A DNA stretch of 6,760 nt, from the NCBI GenBank assembly GCA_021785115.1, contig JAJYGO010000473.1, positions 1 through 6,760 on the forward strand. Reading direction: 5' to 3'. A program made the translations under genes and the position numbers. This stretch comes from Chloroflexota bacterium (lineage in GTDB: Bacteria > Chloroflexota > Limnocylindria > Limnocylindrales > CSP1-4). The notes under the pieces were generated by a model. The model saw nothing but the letters and a program-made list of their open reading frames with translations. It was not told the DNA's origin and did not search any database. Below, piece after piece: positions 1 to 5,105 of this stretch. How positions within the stretch are numbered: the stretch's first letter is position 1; each line of letters begins with the position of its first letter.

Positions 1-223
1 GGGCCGCCGCGTGCGCCCGGACCGAGAGGTCGCGGACCTGTCCGATCCGCATGTCGCCACGGGCGAACGATCGGACGCCGTCGATGGCCTCACGAGGGCG
101 TCTGTCTCCCGGAGCCTCCGCCTCGAGCAGCGCCAGCGTCCGCTCGGCGCAGTCGGCGGCCCACGCGGCCAGCACTCGCCGGTCGTCCTCGCTCAGCGTC
201 AAGGCACCAGGCTGGCGTTCCAT
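1..223 (-). CDS. Putative immunity protein (Imm5-like family), N-terminal part, cut by the window edge
   Basis: Reading the minus strand from the ATG at 223, an open frame of 74 codons runs off the left edge, so the C-terminus is missing. The product begins MERQPGALTLSEDDRRVLAA and continues with WAADCAERTLALLEAEAPGD, then a basic stretch and an alanine/histidine-rich end (VRAHAAA). The pattern 'LT..DRRVLA.WAADCAE..L..FE...P.D.RPR.AI' followed by 'A..HAAAR' is what I recall from small proteins annotated as putative immunity protein or Imm5-like domain. Such proteins are proposed to neutralise toxins in polymorphic-toxin systems, but many have no known partner. A good ribosome binding site (AGAGGA, 237-232 on the minus strand) lies 8 nt before the ATG and supports this start. 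No toxin gene is visible beside it. The family call is from memory of the sequence pattern; the function is inference. Confidence 0.66.
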   Translation of the reverse strand, partial: MERQPGALTLSEDDRRVLAAWAADCAERTLALLEAEAPGDRRPREAIDGVRSFARGDMRIGQVRDLSVRAHAAA

Positions 224-236
224 GCCACGGTTCCTC

Positions 237-269
237 TCGTCGGCTCTCGGCACGAGAGCATCGTCGGCT
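237..269. repeat. 7-bp hairpin bracketed by a 9-bp direct repeat, upstream of the immunity-like gene
   Basis: GCTCTCG (243-249) and CGAGAGC (253-259) are perfect inverted repeats around the 3-nt loop GCA. The sequence TCGTCGGCT occurs on both sides, at 237-245 and 261-269, giving a 24-nt direct repeat that partly overlaps the hairpin arms. The element sits 14-46 nt upstream of the ATG at 223, touching the ribosome binding site side of the minus-strand gene. It could be an operator or a 5' leader hairpin, or chance in GC-rich DNA. I see nothing else in 270-400. Confidence 0.3.
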
Positions 270-439
270 GAGCGGCGCGGCTGGTCAACTCGCTTCCCCG
301 CCCGACGGTCACCGCGGCGGGCGGAGCATCCCCCAGAGGTGCGGGGCGTCGATGACGTCGGAGCTCAGGTCCCACTCGGGAGATGGCCACCCCGGAAACC
401 TGACCGATGTTGTCCGGTACCGCGTGCACAATACCGAGC

Positions 440-955
440 ATGAACTCCATCCTCGTCAACCTCTTCCGCCATCACCGCTGGGCGAACGAGCGGATGTTCG
501 AGGTCTGCCTGCCTCTCACTGATGCGCAGCTGGCCACCGAGATCACCGGCACCTACGGCCGGGTCGACCAGACTCTCCTCCACCTCGCCGCCGGCGAGGG
601 CGGCTACCTGCACTGGCTCACCGGCTGGACGCCGCCGGAGGGCTACGGCCTCGGCGAGGGGGTCTCCTTCCCGGGCGTCCCGCTCCTGCTCGAGCGGGTG
701 CGGATGACCGGCGACGCACTGATCGAGGTCGCGCGCGAGCTGCCGGCCGACCGCGTTCTCACCGACGAGGAGGGCCGCGCCATCCCCGCCTGGGTGGTCC
801 TGCTCCAGGCCCCGCACCACGCCACGGAGCATCGGCAGCAGATCGCCACCATGCTCACCCACCTGGGCATCGAGCCGCCCGAGCCGGACCTGTGGGCCTT
901 CAACGAGGCCCGCGAGCGCGGCGAGGTAGAGGCGGAGCCGAGTCCAGGTCACTGA
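440..955 (+). CDS. DinB family protein (putative metal-dependent enzyme), first of two
   Basis: The 171-residue product has the size and pattern of the DinB/YfiT four-helix-bundle superfamily. Members are metal-binding enzymes, several of them transferases using low-molecular-weight thiols such as bacillithiol or mycothiol. The N-terminus (LFRHHRWANERMFEVC, from residue 8) is the usual DinB helix 1 signature. The three expected histidine ligands are visible as His48 (LLHLAAGE), His127 and His131 (HATEH spacing). The start at 440 is chosen because homology begins there; an in-frame ATG at 407 would add 11 residues unlike the family. No Shine-Dalgarno sequence precedes 440. A -10-like CACAAT (427-432) ends 7 nt before the ATG, so a leaderless message is possible, but no good -35 box matches it. 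The substrate cannot be read from sequence. It is divergent from the immunity-like gene and followed 80 nt later by another DinB gene. Confidence 0.85.
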   Translation: MNSILVNLFRHHRWANERMFEVCLPLTDAQLATEITGTYGRVDQTLLHLAAGEGGYLHWLTGWTPPEGYGLGEGVSFPGVPLLLERVRMTGDALIEVARELPADRVLTDEEGRAIPAWVVLLQAPHHATEHRQQIATMLTHLGIEPPEPDLWAFNEARERGEVEAEPSPGH

Positions 956-1035
956 GCGTCGTTGGCGCGCCACATCAAGGCATGACAGGTGGAGGTCAAC
1001 GAAGTCTCCTGGTCTGTGCGAAAGGATGACGTCAC

Positions 1036-1527
1036 GTGCCCGGCAGATCACTCACGATTGAGCAGGTTCTGACCCTGCTTGCAGAAACGCCGCCGCGCAT
1101 CGCCGCGCTGACCGCCGGTCTGGCACCAGCTCAATTGCATACCACCCCCAACCACGATGGGTGGTCCGCAAACGATGTGCTTGCCCATCTCCGTGCGTGC
1201 GCTGACGTCTGGGGCAACTGCATCGTGGCGATGATCGCCGAGGACACGCCGACGCTGCGGGCTGTCAATCCCCGCACCTGGATCAAGAAGACGGACTATC
1301 CCGAACTGGAATTCCGGCCCTCGTTGCGCTCCTTTACCACGCAGCGTGCCGATTTGCTGGCAGTCCTGGAACCGTTGCCGCACGAAGGCTGGTCACGTGC
1401 AGCGACAGTGACGGGGGCGGGGAAGGTACTCGAGCGGACCGTGCTGTTCTATGCGCAGTGGCTGGCTCGCCATGAACGGCAGCACGTCAAGCAGGTCGAA
1501 CGCATCGTCAACACGATGCACATGTAG
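1036..1527 (+). CDS. DinB family protein, second of two, compositionally distinct
   Basis: This encodes 163 residues from a GTG start. AAAGGA (1021-1026) lies 9 nt upstream and supports the choice. The product is another DinB-fold protein: helix 1 with LTLLAETPPRIAALTAGL, the 'W(S)ANDVLAHLRACADVWG' segment carrying ligand His51, and a late HERQH motif with His146 and His150. It is closer in style to the DinB_2/maleylpyruvate-isomerase-like branch than to its upstream neighbour, with which it shares only the fold motifs. Among its first 50 codons, 17 end in A or T, against 5 of 50 in the first DinB gene. This suggests recent acquisition from a less GC-rich donor. It may be transcribed with the upstream DinB gene (80-nt gap), but its own strong ribosome binding site would allow independent expression. 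It converges on the metallo-hydrolase remnant with only 3 nt between stops. Biochemical function is unknown. Confidence 0.82.
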   Translation: MPGRSLTIEQVLTLLAETPPRIAALTAGLAPAQLHTTPNHDGWSANDVLAHLRACADVWGNCIVAMIAEDTPTLRAVNPRTWIKKTDYPELEFRPSLRSFTTQRADLLAVLEPLPHEGWSRAATVTGAGKVLERTVLFYAQWLARHERQHVKQVERIVNTMHM

Positions 1528-1530
1528 CAC

Positions 1531-1943
1531 TCAGCCCCCGTGCCCAGCGGCAGCGCTCCGTGCCTCGCGCGGGCCACCCGCCGCCTCCCGAGCCGTACGA
1601 AGCGCCGCCTCGACCCCGCCGCTCCATGCCTGGCCGTGTCCCGGCAGCACCCAGCGCGCCTCGATCTCCTCCAGCCGGGCCAGCGACTGCAGCGCCCGCT
1701 CGCGGTCGATGGTGAACGGCGCAAGGCGCGGTCCACCGGCGCCCGTCAGGACGTCGTGCGTCGTCAGCGCGTCTCCCACGAACAGCGCGTTGACGGCCGG
1801 CACGTGGATCGCCACGCTGCCCTGGGTGTGGCCCGGCACGTGGATGACCCGGGGCGCCCCGGGCACGTCAGTGTGGGCCCATTCGCGCCGAAGGTCCGAA
1901 GCTCGGTGACGGGCACGGCCCATTGGAACGCGCCGTGCGGCGG
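1531..1943 (-). pseudogene. MBL-fold metallo-hydrolase remnant: 5' half lost, plus one frameshift
   Basis: On the minus strand, 1531-1869 reads as the C-terminal half of a metallo-beta-lactamase-fold hydrolase. It shows VIHVPGHTQGSVAIHVP (third metal-ligand His in GHTxGS), ALFVGDAL (bridging Asp), and WVLPGHGQAW (last ligand His). The defining HxHxDH zinc motif and everything before it are absent. Continuing upstream, family-like sequence reappears in another frame (GAFQWAVPVTELRTFGANGP, up to about 1943). The two frames join cleanly as '...GPTL|DVPGAPRVIHVPGH' if one base is added between 1869 and 1870, so a single-base loss is the simplest explanation. An uninterrupted frame does run up to 1989, but its first 40 residues have no family resemblance. 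Without the N-terminal zinc site it should be catalytically dead. The broken end abuts the promoter of the adjacent TA operon, which suggests that the TA module's arrival or a deletion there removed the rest. Confidence 0.75.
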
Positions 1944-1953
1944 CCTCCACGAC

Positions 1954-2004
1954 GTTGACTCTGTAAGCCGCAAGGTTTACAACTGTCAACGTGACTGTTG
2001 ACAG
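1954..2004 (+). promoter_or_regulatory. Promoter and operator of the HTH-MNT/HEPN operon, apparently leaderless
   Basis: A -35 box TTGACT (1955-1960), a 17-bp spacer and a -10 box TACAAC (1978-1983) place the transcription start at about 1990-1991, on the GTG start codon at 1991. No Shine-Dalgarno sequence is present, so the message is probably leaderless. Nested inverted repeats cover the promoter: GTTGAC (1954-1959) with GTCAAC (1985-1990), and inside them GTAAGCC (1963-1969) with GGTTTAC (1974-1980, 6 of 7 paired). CTGTCAAC (1983-1990) also pairs perfectly with GTTGACAG (1997-2004) across 6 nt. Three GTTGAC half-sites are therefore arrayed from the -35 box into the first codons. The likely reader is the winged-helix domain of the gene product itself; that is inference. 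Confidence 0.6.
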
Positions 2005-2572
2005 CCCGTTCTTCGGCGGCTCGGCGGTGCGCCGGGCGATTCTCCAGGAGTTCTTCTCGCGACCGGGAGTCGTGCGCCACGTGAGACAGCTGGCGCGCGA
2101 GGTGGGCTACTCGCCGACCATCGTGGGCAAGGAACTCCAGCGGCTGGAACGGGCGGACGTGCTGAGGTCCGAGCGGATCGGCGGAACGCGCCGCTATGAG
2201 GTGGATGAAGCATCGCCCATCGCCCCCGAGATCCGCTCGCTCGTGCAGAAGACGATCGGGATCGAAGCGAGGCTCCGGGCGGCGCTCCAGGGCGTGGCCG
2301 GTATCGAGGAGGCGTTCCTGTACGGTTCGTATGCCCGGCACGAGGAGCGCGCCACGAGCGATCTCGACGTGTTCGTGATCGGCCACGTCGACCAGGAGCT
2401 GTTGTCCGAACGGCTGGCGGACGCCGAGCGGGACCTCGGTCGTGACGTGAACGTCGTCAGCTACGAGCGCGAGGAACTCGACCGGCTTCGATCCGAAGGC
2501 GACCGATTCGTCGAGGACGTCCTGGCGGGTCCCCGGGTCTCCCTGGTGCCGCCGCCCGGGCGGAGCCGATGA
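1991..2572 (+). CDS. HTH-MNT antitoxin: winged-helix domain fused to a minimal nucleotidyltransferase
   Basis: The 193-residue protein has two domains. Residues about 12-72 form a winged helix: a 'HVRQLAREVGYSPTIVGKEL' recognition region, then LERADVLRSERIGGTRRYEV as the wing. Residues about 95-180 are a nucleotidyltransferase (MNT) domain with GSYARHE (112-118) and SDLDVFVIG (123-131), giving the Gly-Ser and Asp124/Asp126 pair of the active site. The third acidic position appears as Asn154 (RDVNVVSY). In known MNT-HEPN (type VII) TA pairs, the MNT protein neutralises the HEPN RNase, in studied cases by adding AMP to a tyrosine near its active site. Here the HEPN gene follows with an ATGA overlap, as expected for translational coupling. 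The HTH fusion suggests autoregulation through the GTTGAC repeats at the promoter. The GTG start is fixed by the promoter position and by the lack of upstream coding sequence. This gene looks intact, unlike its partner. Confidence 0.85.
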   Translation: MTVDSPFFGGSAVRRAILQEFFSRPGVVRHVRQLAREVGYSPTIVGKELQRLERADVLRSERIGGTRRYEVDEASPIAPEIRSLVQKTIGIEARLRAALQGVAGIEEAFLYGSYARHEERATSDLDVFVIGHVDQELLSERLADAERDLGRDVNVVSYEREELDRLRSEGDRFVEDVLAGPRVSLVPPPGRSR

Positions 2573-3005
2573 CCGACCGCACCCTGGACGAGCTCGTGAA
2601 GGCGGGGCTCCTGGAGGCCAAGCCGCGGATCCTCGTCGAGTCGGTGGCTGGCTCGCACGGTCGGAACGGGACCTTGACCTTGCGGCTCAGGTCCTGGGCG
2701 GCATCGACCGCGATCGCGCGATGGCCGTGGCGTACGAGGCCGGCTACCGAGCGTGCGCCGGCCTCCTCGATCTCGCCGGCTACCGGGCGACGAGCCAGCC
2801 TGGGCACCACCGCGCCGTGATCGATGGGGCCCTCGCGGTCCTCGGCGAAGACCAGCGGGCGCGGCTCCGCCGACTGGACCGGGCTCGCCGTTTCAGGAAC
2901 GACGCTCTGTACGGCGACGGCGCGAAGGCTGGACAGGCAGAGTTCGATCAGCTCCTCGAGGACGTGCGGTGGCTGCTCGATCGTCTCAGGGAAGCCCTGA
3001 GCTGA
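2569..3005 (+). pseudogene. HEPN-domain toxin gene broken by a single-base frameshift
   Basis: Translation from the ATG at 2569 (overlapping the antitoxin stop as ATGA) gives MTDRTLDELVKAGLLEAKP and then turns into unrelated sequence. The rest of a HEPN protein is found in another frame, from about 2625 to the stop at 3003-3005: GWLARSERDLDLAAQ, then AMAVAYEAGYRACAGLLDLA, then GHHRAVID, then RARRFRNDALYG. Adding one base near 2624 joins the parts as 'EAKP|ADPRRVGGWLARSERDLDLA', a continuous 145-residue protein of normal HEPN size. The RNase motif is of the R-N-x-x-x-Y type (Arg110, Asn111, Tyr115 in the rebuilt protein), without the histidine of the classical Rx4-6H motif. No slippery heptamer is visible at the junction, so programmed frameshifting is unlikely. 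The distal frame has its own ATG at 2721 but would lack the first two helices. Either the toxin has been inactivated while the antitoxin persists, or the assembled sequence has a one-base error. Confidence 0.75.
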
Positions 3006-3085
3006 CCGCCACACTACCCCCGCGTCCTCGCCGAGCACAGGAGCCGACCCGCAGCCATGAACGCCGACGCCTTGCGTGCTGCTCC

Positions 3086-3102
3086 CGGGCCACGGAGGCC
3101 CG
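3086..3102. terminator. GC-rich hairpin between convergent HEPN and vapC genes, possible bidirectional terminator
   Basis: CGGGCC (3086-3091) pairs perfectly with GGCCCG (3097-3102) around the loop ACGGA. It lies in the 127-nt gap between the HEPN stop (3005) and the vapC stop (3133), where transcripts from both strands must end. There is no T-run on either side, so it is at best a weak or factor-assisted terminator. The rest of the gap contains nothing else I can assign. Confidence 0.25.
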
Positions 3103-3132
3103 CGGCGGGGTCGACACTCCTGCCGCCGGGCA

Positions 3133-3540
3133 TCACGCGGACGGATCGATGATCGACAGGCCCGTGAATGCGCTGCGGTAGATCCCTCGGTCGCGCGTCA
3201 GGAGCCTGTCCGCCTGGGCCTCGGCATGGGCTGCTACTGCGAAGTCCGCGATCAGCCGCTCCCGCGCCCCACCGTGCTGCCGATGCCGTCTCCAGGCGGC
3301 GCCCGCTGCCGCTGCTGCGGCCGCGCTGGTCGGGCTGAACTCGACGCCGAGACGGGCCAGCGCATCGGCCGCGCCCGCGGGCTCAGGGAACGCAGCCGTC
3401 ATCTCCGCCCACACGACGTCACAGGCGACCAGGCCGCCTTCTCGCAGGCATCGACGCAGCGCGTCCCTCGACGCCGGGCCGTGAGCGACGTCGGCACCGA
3501 ACACGTCGAGTAGCACACTGGTGTCGACGGCGGTGATCAT
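3133..3540 (-). CDS. vapC: VapC-type PIN-domain RNase toxin
   Basis: The 135-residue product is a single PIN domain of typical VapC length. The N-terminal strand MITAVDTSVLLDVF contains the first catalytic acid, Asp6. The remaining conserved acids are Glu46 (VVWAEMT), Asp99 (LIADFAVAAHA) and Asp117 (LLTRDRGIYR), with the usual Asp-Arg-(G)-x-Y end. These residues bind Mg2+ or Mn2+ for cleavage of tRNA or rRNA in characterised VapC toxins; the target here cannot be predicted. The active site looks complete, so the toxin is probably functional. Its ATG overlaps the stop of the upstream antitoxin gene as ATGA, so translation is likely coupled and the two form one operon. It has an alanine-rich linker (residues 73-82) between the acidic half-sites. 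It converges with the HEPN pseudogene. Confidence 0.9.
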   Translation of the reverse strand: MITAVDTSVLLDVFGADVAHGPASRDALRRCLREGGLVACDVVWAEMTAAFPEPAGAADALARLGVEFSPTSAAAAAAAGAAWRRHRQHGGARERLIADFAVAAHAEAQADRLLTRDRGIYRSAFTGLSIIDPSA

Positions 3541-3764
3541 GCCGGTCGCGGACCCCGAAGCTGGTCGAGGATCTCGTCGGTCGACGCGCCAAGGGCAAGT
3601 ACCCCGTAGACCGCGTCGACTGGATCGACCGTGCTCGCCTTCCGCGCGACGAGGCGCCCCTCCTCCTCCTCGAAGTCGAGCACCTCCCCGGCCCGAATCC
3701 CCAGCCTGTCGCGCAGCCGCTTCGGGATCGTGACCTGGCCCTTCTCGGACACCACGCTCTTCAT
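3537..3764 (-). CDS. vapB: VapB-type antitoxin with AbrB/MazE-like (SpoVT-AbrB) DNA-binding domain
   Basis: The 75-residue protein starts with a textbook AbrB swapped-hairpin domain: VVSEKGQVTIPKRLRDRLGI, then RAGEVLDFEEEEGRLVARKA (about residues 4-43). A C-terminal tail (about 44-75, including YGVLALGASTDEILDQLRG) should wrap and inhibit the PIN toxin encoded immediately downstream. In this TA type the antitoxin dimer binds the operon promoter, and toxin binding strengthens repression. The ATG at 3764 is the first in-frame start giving the full AbrB strand. It lies inside a perfect inverted repeat, and a -10 box sits just upstream, so translation is probably leaderless with no Shine-Dalgarno sequence. 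Stop and toxin start overlap by 4 nt. It is divergent from the glycosylase-like gene. Confidence 0.9.
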   Translation of the reverse strand: MKSVVSEKGQVTIPKRLRDRLGIRAGEVLDFEEEEGRLVARKASTVDPVDAVYGVLALGASTDEILDQLRGPRPA

Positions 3765-3799
3765 ACCGCCATGGTATGAATTCCTACTTAGAAGATCAA
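3760..3799 (-). promoter_or_regulatory. vapBC promoter and operator palindrome, apparently leaderless
   Basis: On the minus strand, TTGATC (3799-3794) is a -35 box. After exactly 17 bp comes TACCAT (3776-3771) as the -10 box, and the vapB ATG (3764-3762) begins 6 nt later, so transcription should start at or next to the start codon. A perfect inverted repeat, TTCATACC (3760-3767), N5, GGTATGAA (3773-3780), covers both the -10 box and the start codon. This is the expected place for VapB or VapBC autorepression. The position and symmetry are visible in the sequence; the binding protein is inferred. Confidence 0.62.
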
Positions 3800-3933
3800 G
3801 AACCTACCCATGCCCCGCTGGCCCGCGGCGCGGCGGATGAGGATCGACGCAAGAACGTCGGTCGCTGGGGCTGAGACAATCCCGCGCGCGGGCGCTGGCA
3901 GCCTGCCGTCGACCTGCGACCAGGGGAGACACG

Positions 3934-3978
3934 ATGGGTCGGGTGGTGAACTCGACGACGTGTGAGGTCGGCGCGTGA
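3934..3978 (+). CDS. Possible 14-codon leader ORF coupled to the glycosylase gene
   Basis: An ATG at 3934 follows AGGGGAG (3922-3928) by 5 nt, one of the best Shine-Dalgarno sequences in the window. It opens a short frame encoding MGRVVNSTTCEVGA and stops at TGA 3976-3978. That stop overlaps the GTG start of the next gene (3975) as GTGA, so ribosomes finishing the leader could reinitiate there. No run of a single regulatory codon or obvious arrest motif is visible. It could be a real leader peptide or coupling device. Alternatively the strong ribosome binding site may be fortuitous, with the downstream gene using GAGG at 3964-3967. It is too short for homology evidence. Confidence 0.35.
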   Translation: MGRVVNSTTCEVGA

Positions 3979-5099
3979 CCGCGCCCCCCGGCGAGGGCGC
4001 CCTCCTCGACCGGCGGACACTGAACCGGACCCTGCTGGCCAGGCAGCATCTCCTGCAGCGCTCCGCGACGCCGGCGCCGGACATGATCGAGCACCTCGTG
4101 GGTCTGCAGGCGCAGGTGCCGCGCGACCCGTACATCTCGCTGTGGTCGCGCCTGCGCGACTTCGAGCCCGACGCGCTCGAGCGCCTGCTGCTCGATCGAC
4201 AGGCGGTGCGCATGACACTCATGCGCACGACGCTCCACCTGGTGACGGCGCGCGACGCGGTGTCGCTCCGCGGTGTGCTCCAGGGCGTCTGCGAGCGAGG
4301 GTACGAATCGTCCCCGTTCCGGCGACGGCTGGACGGAGTCGATCTCGATGAGCTGTGCGCCGTCGGTGCCTCGCTCGTGGACGAACGACCGCGCAGCATC
4401 GCCGAGCTGGGCCTGGCGCTGGCCGATCGGTGGCCCGACCGCGATCGCGAGGCGATGGCGTACGCCGTGCGGTACCGGGTGCCGCTGGTCCAGGTCACGC
4501 CACGAGGTCTGCTCCAGCGCTCGTCCGCTCCGCGCGTGACCACGCTCGCCGGCTGGCTCGGGGCGTCGACCGGCGACACTCCCGCCGTCGACCCTTCCCC
4601 CGACGAGGCCGTCCTGCGCTACCTGCGGGCGTTCGGGCCGGCCGGCGGCGCCGACATCCGCGCCTGGTCCTGGCTCACGGGTGTCCGCGGGATCATCGAG
4701 CGCCTTCGCCCATGTCTGCGCTCGTACCGTGACGAGGCCGGCCGCGAGCTCCTGGACGTCGAGGACGGCGTGTTCGCCGACCGGGACGAGCCGGCGCCAG
4801 CCCGCTTCCTCGGCGAGTACGACAACGTCTTCCTCTCCCATGCCGACCGCTCGCGCATCACGGGAGACCTCGCGTGGGGCGCTTCCTTCACGCGGAAGGG
4901 CGCGTTCTTCGTCGACGGCTTCCTCGCGGGCGCGTGGCGTCTCGGGCAGGCCGGAGGCGGCGCGCCAGTCGTGGAGCTGGAGGCCCGGCGGCCGCTGACC
5001 GTCGCGGCACGCGACGAGGTCCACGCGGAGGCCGTGGGGCTGCTCCGGCTTCTCGCCCCCGGCGCGGCGGATGGCGGCATCGCCTGGCAGGAGCCCTGA
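3975..5099 (+). CDS. Winged-helix DNA glycosylase-like protein, HTH_42 family (AlkZ-like)
   Basis: The 374-residue protein is recognisably of the HTH_42 winged-helix superfamily. It has the N-terminal RRTLNRTLLARQHLLQR helix, GLQAQVPRDPY at 43-53, the 'VRMTLMRTTLHLVTARDAVSLR' region, a central AFGPAGGADIRAWSWLTG segment (about residues 215-235), LGEYDNVFLSHADRSRI, and the C-terminal GAFFVDGFLAGAWRL. The motif Gln45-Ala-Gln47 matches the QxQ motif of AlkZ, a glycosylase that unhooks azinomycin interstrand crosslinks, rather than the QxD of the YcaQ/AlkX branch. The inferred role is excision of bulky alkylated bases or crosslinks as repair or self-resistance; the substrate is unknown. The length matches the family. 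GTG at 3975 is supported by GAGG 7 nt upstream and by overlap with the leader ORF stop. No toxin-biosynthesis genes are nearby, so a direct self-resistance role is not supported by context. It ends 6 nt before the convergent hydrolase stop. Confidence 0.85.
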   Translation: MTAPPGEGALLDRRTLNRTLLARQHLLQRSATPAPDMIEHLVGLQAQVPRDPYISLWSRLRDFEPDALERLLLDRQAVRMTLMRTTLHLVTARDAVSLRGVLQGVCERGYESSPFRRRLDGVDLDELCAVGASLVDERPRSIAELGLALADRWPDRDREAMAYAVRYRVPLVQVTPRGLLQRSSAPRVTTLAGWLGASTGDTPAVDPSPDEAVLRYLRAFGPAGGADIRAWSWLTGVRGIIERLRPCLRSYRDEAGRELLDVEDGVFADRDEPAPARFLGEYDNVFLSHADRSRITGDLAWGASFTRKGAFFVDGFLAGAWRLGQAGGGAPVVELEARRPLTVAARDEVHAEAVGLLRLLAPGAADGGIAWQEP

Positions 5100-5105
5100 C
5101 CCCTC

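Noticed and set aside
1027..1038. Overlapping palindromes TGACGTCA and CACGTG at the start codon of the second DinB gene
   Set aside because: They are short self-palindromes of a kind frequent by chance, and they lie between a good ribosome binding site and the start, so no separate role is needed.
365..1051. A 228-codon minus-strand frame covering the first DinB gene
   Set aside because: The plus strand has the DinB motifs and family length; the antisense product shows no domain.
1868..2386. A 172-codon minus-strand frame across the HTH-MNT gene
   Set aside because: It overlaps a well-supported two-domain antitoxin on the other strand and has no recognisable features.
3070..3110. Plus-strand VLLPGHGGP, resembling the last motif of a metallo-beta-lactamase-fold protein and suggesting a second remnant
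   Set aside because: A stop codon lies just upstream and nothing family-like follows. The GHGGP codons are largely the arms of the CGGGCC/GGCCCG hairpin, so a chance match is more likely.
3881..3892. Self-complementary CCCGCGCGCGGG preceded by GACAAT, considered as promoter plus operator for the AlkZ-like gene
   Set aside because: No acceptable -35 box lies 16-18 bp upstream of GACAAT, and alternating CG palindromes arise easily in this base composition.
3810..3965. A 51-codon plus-strand ORF between vapB and the AlkZ-like gene
   Set aside because: It has no ribosome binding site and no recognisable sequence, and it overlaps the better-supported 14-codon leader ORF in another frame.
3804..5024. 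A 406-codon open frame on the minus strand, antisense to the AlkZ-like gene
   Set aside because: The product has no recognisable domain and odd, repetitive Arg/Ala/Gly/His-rich composition. The opposite strand encodes a full-length known family, and long antisense frames are common in GC-rich DNA.
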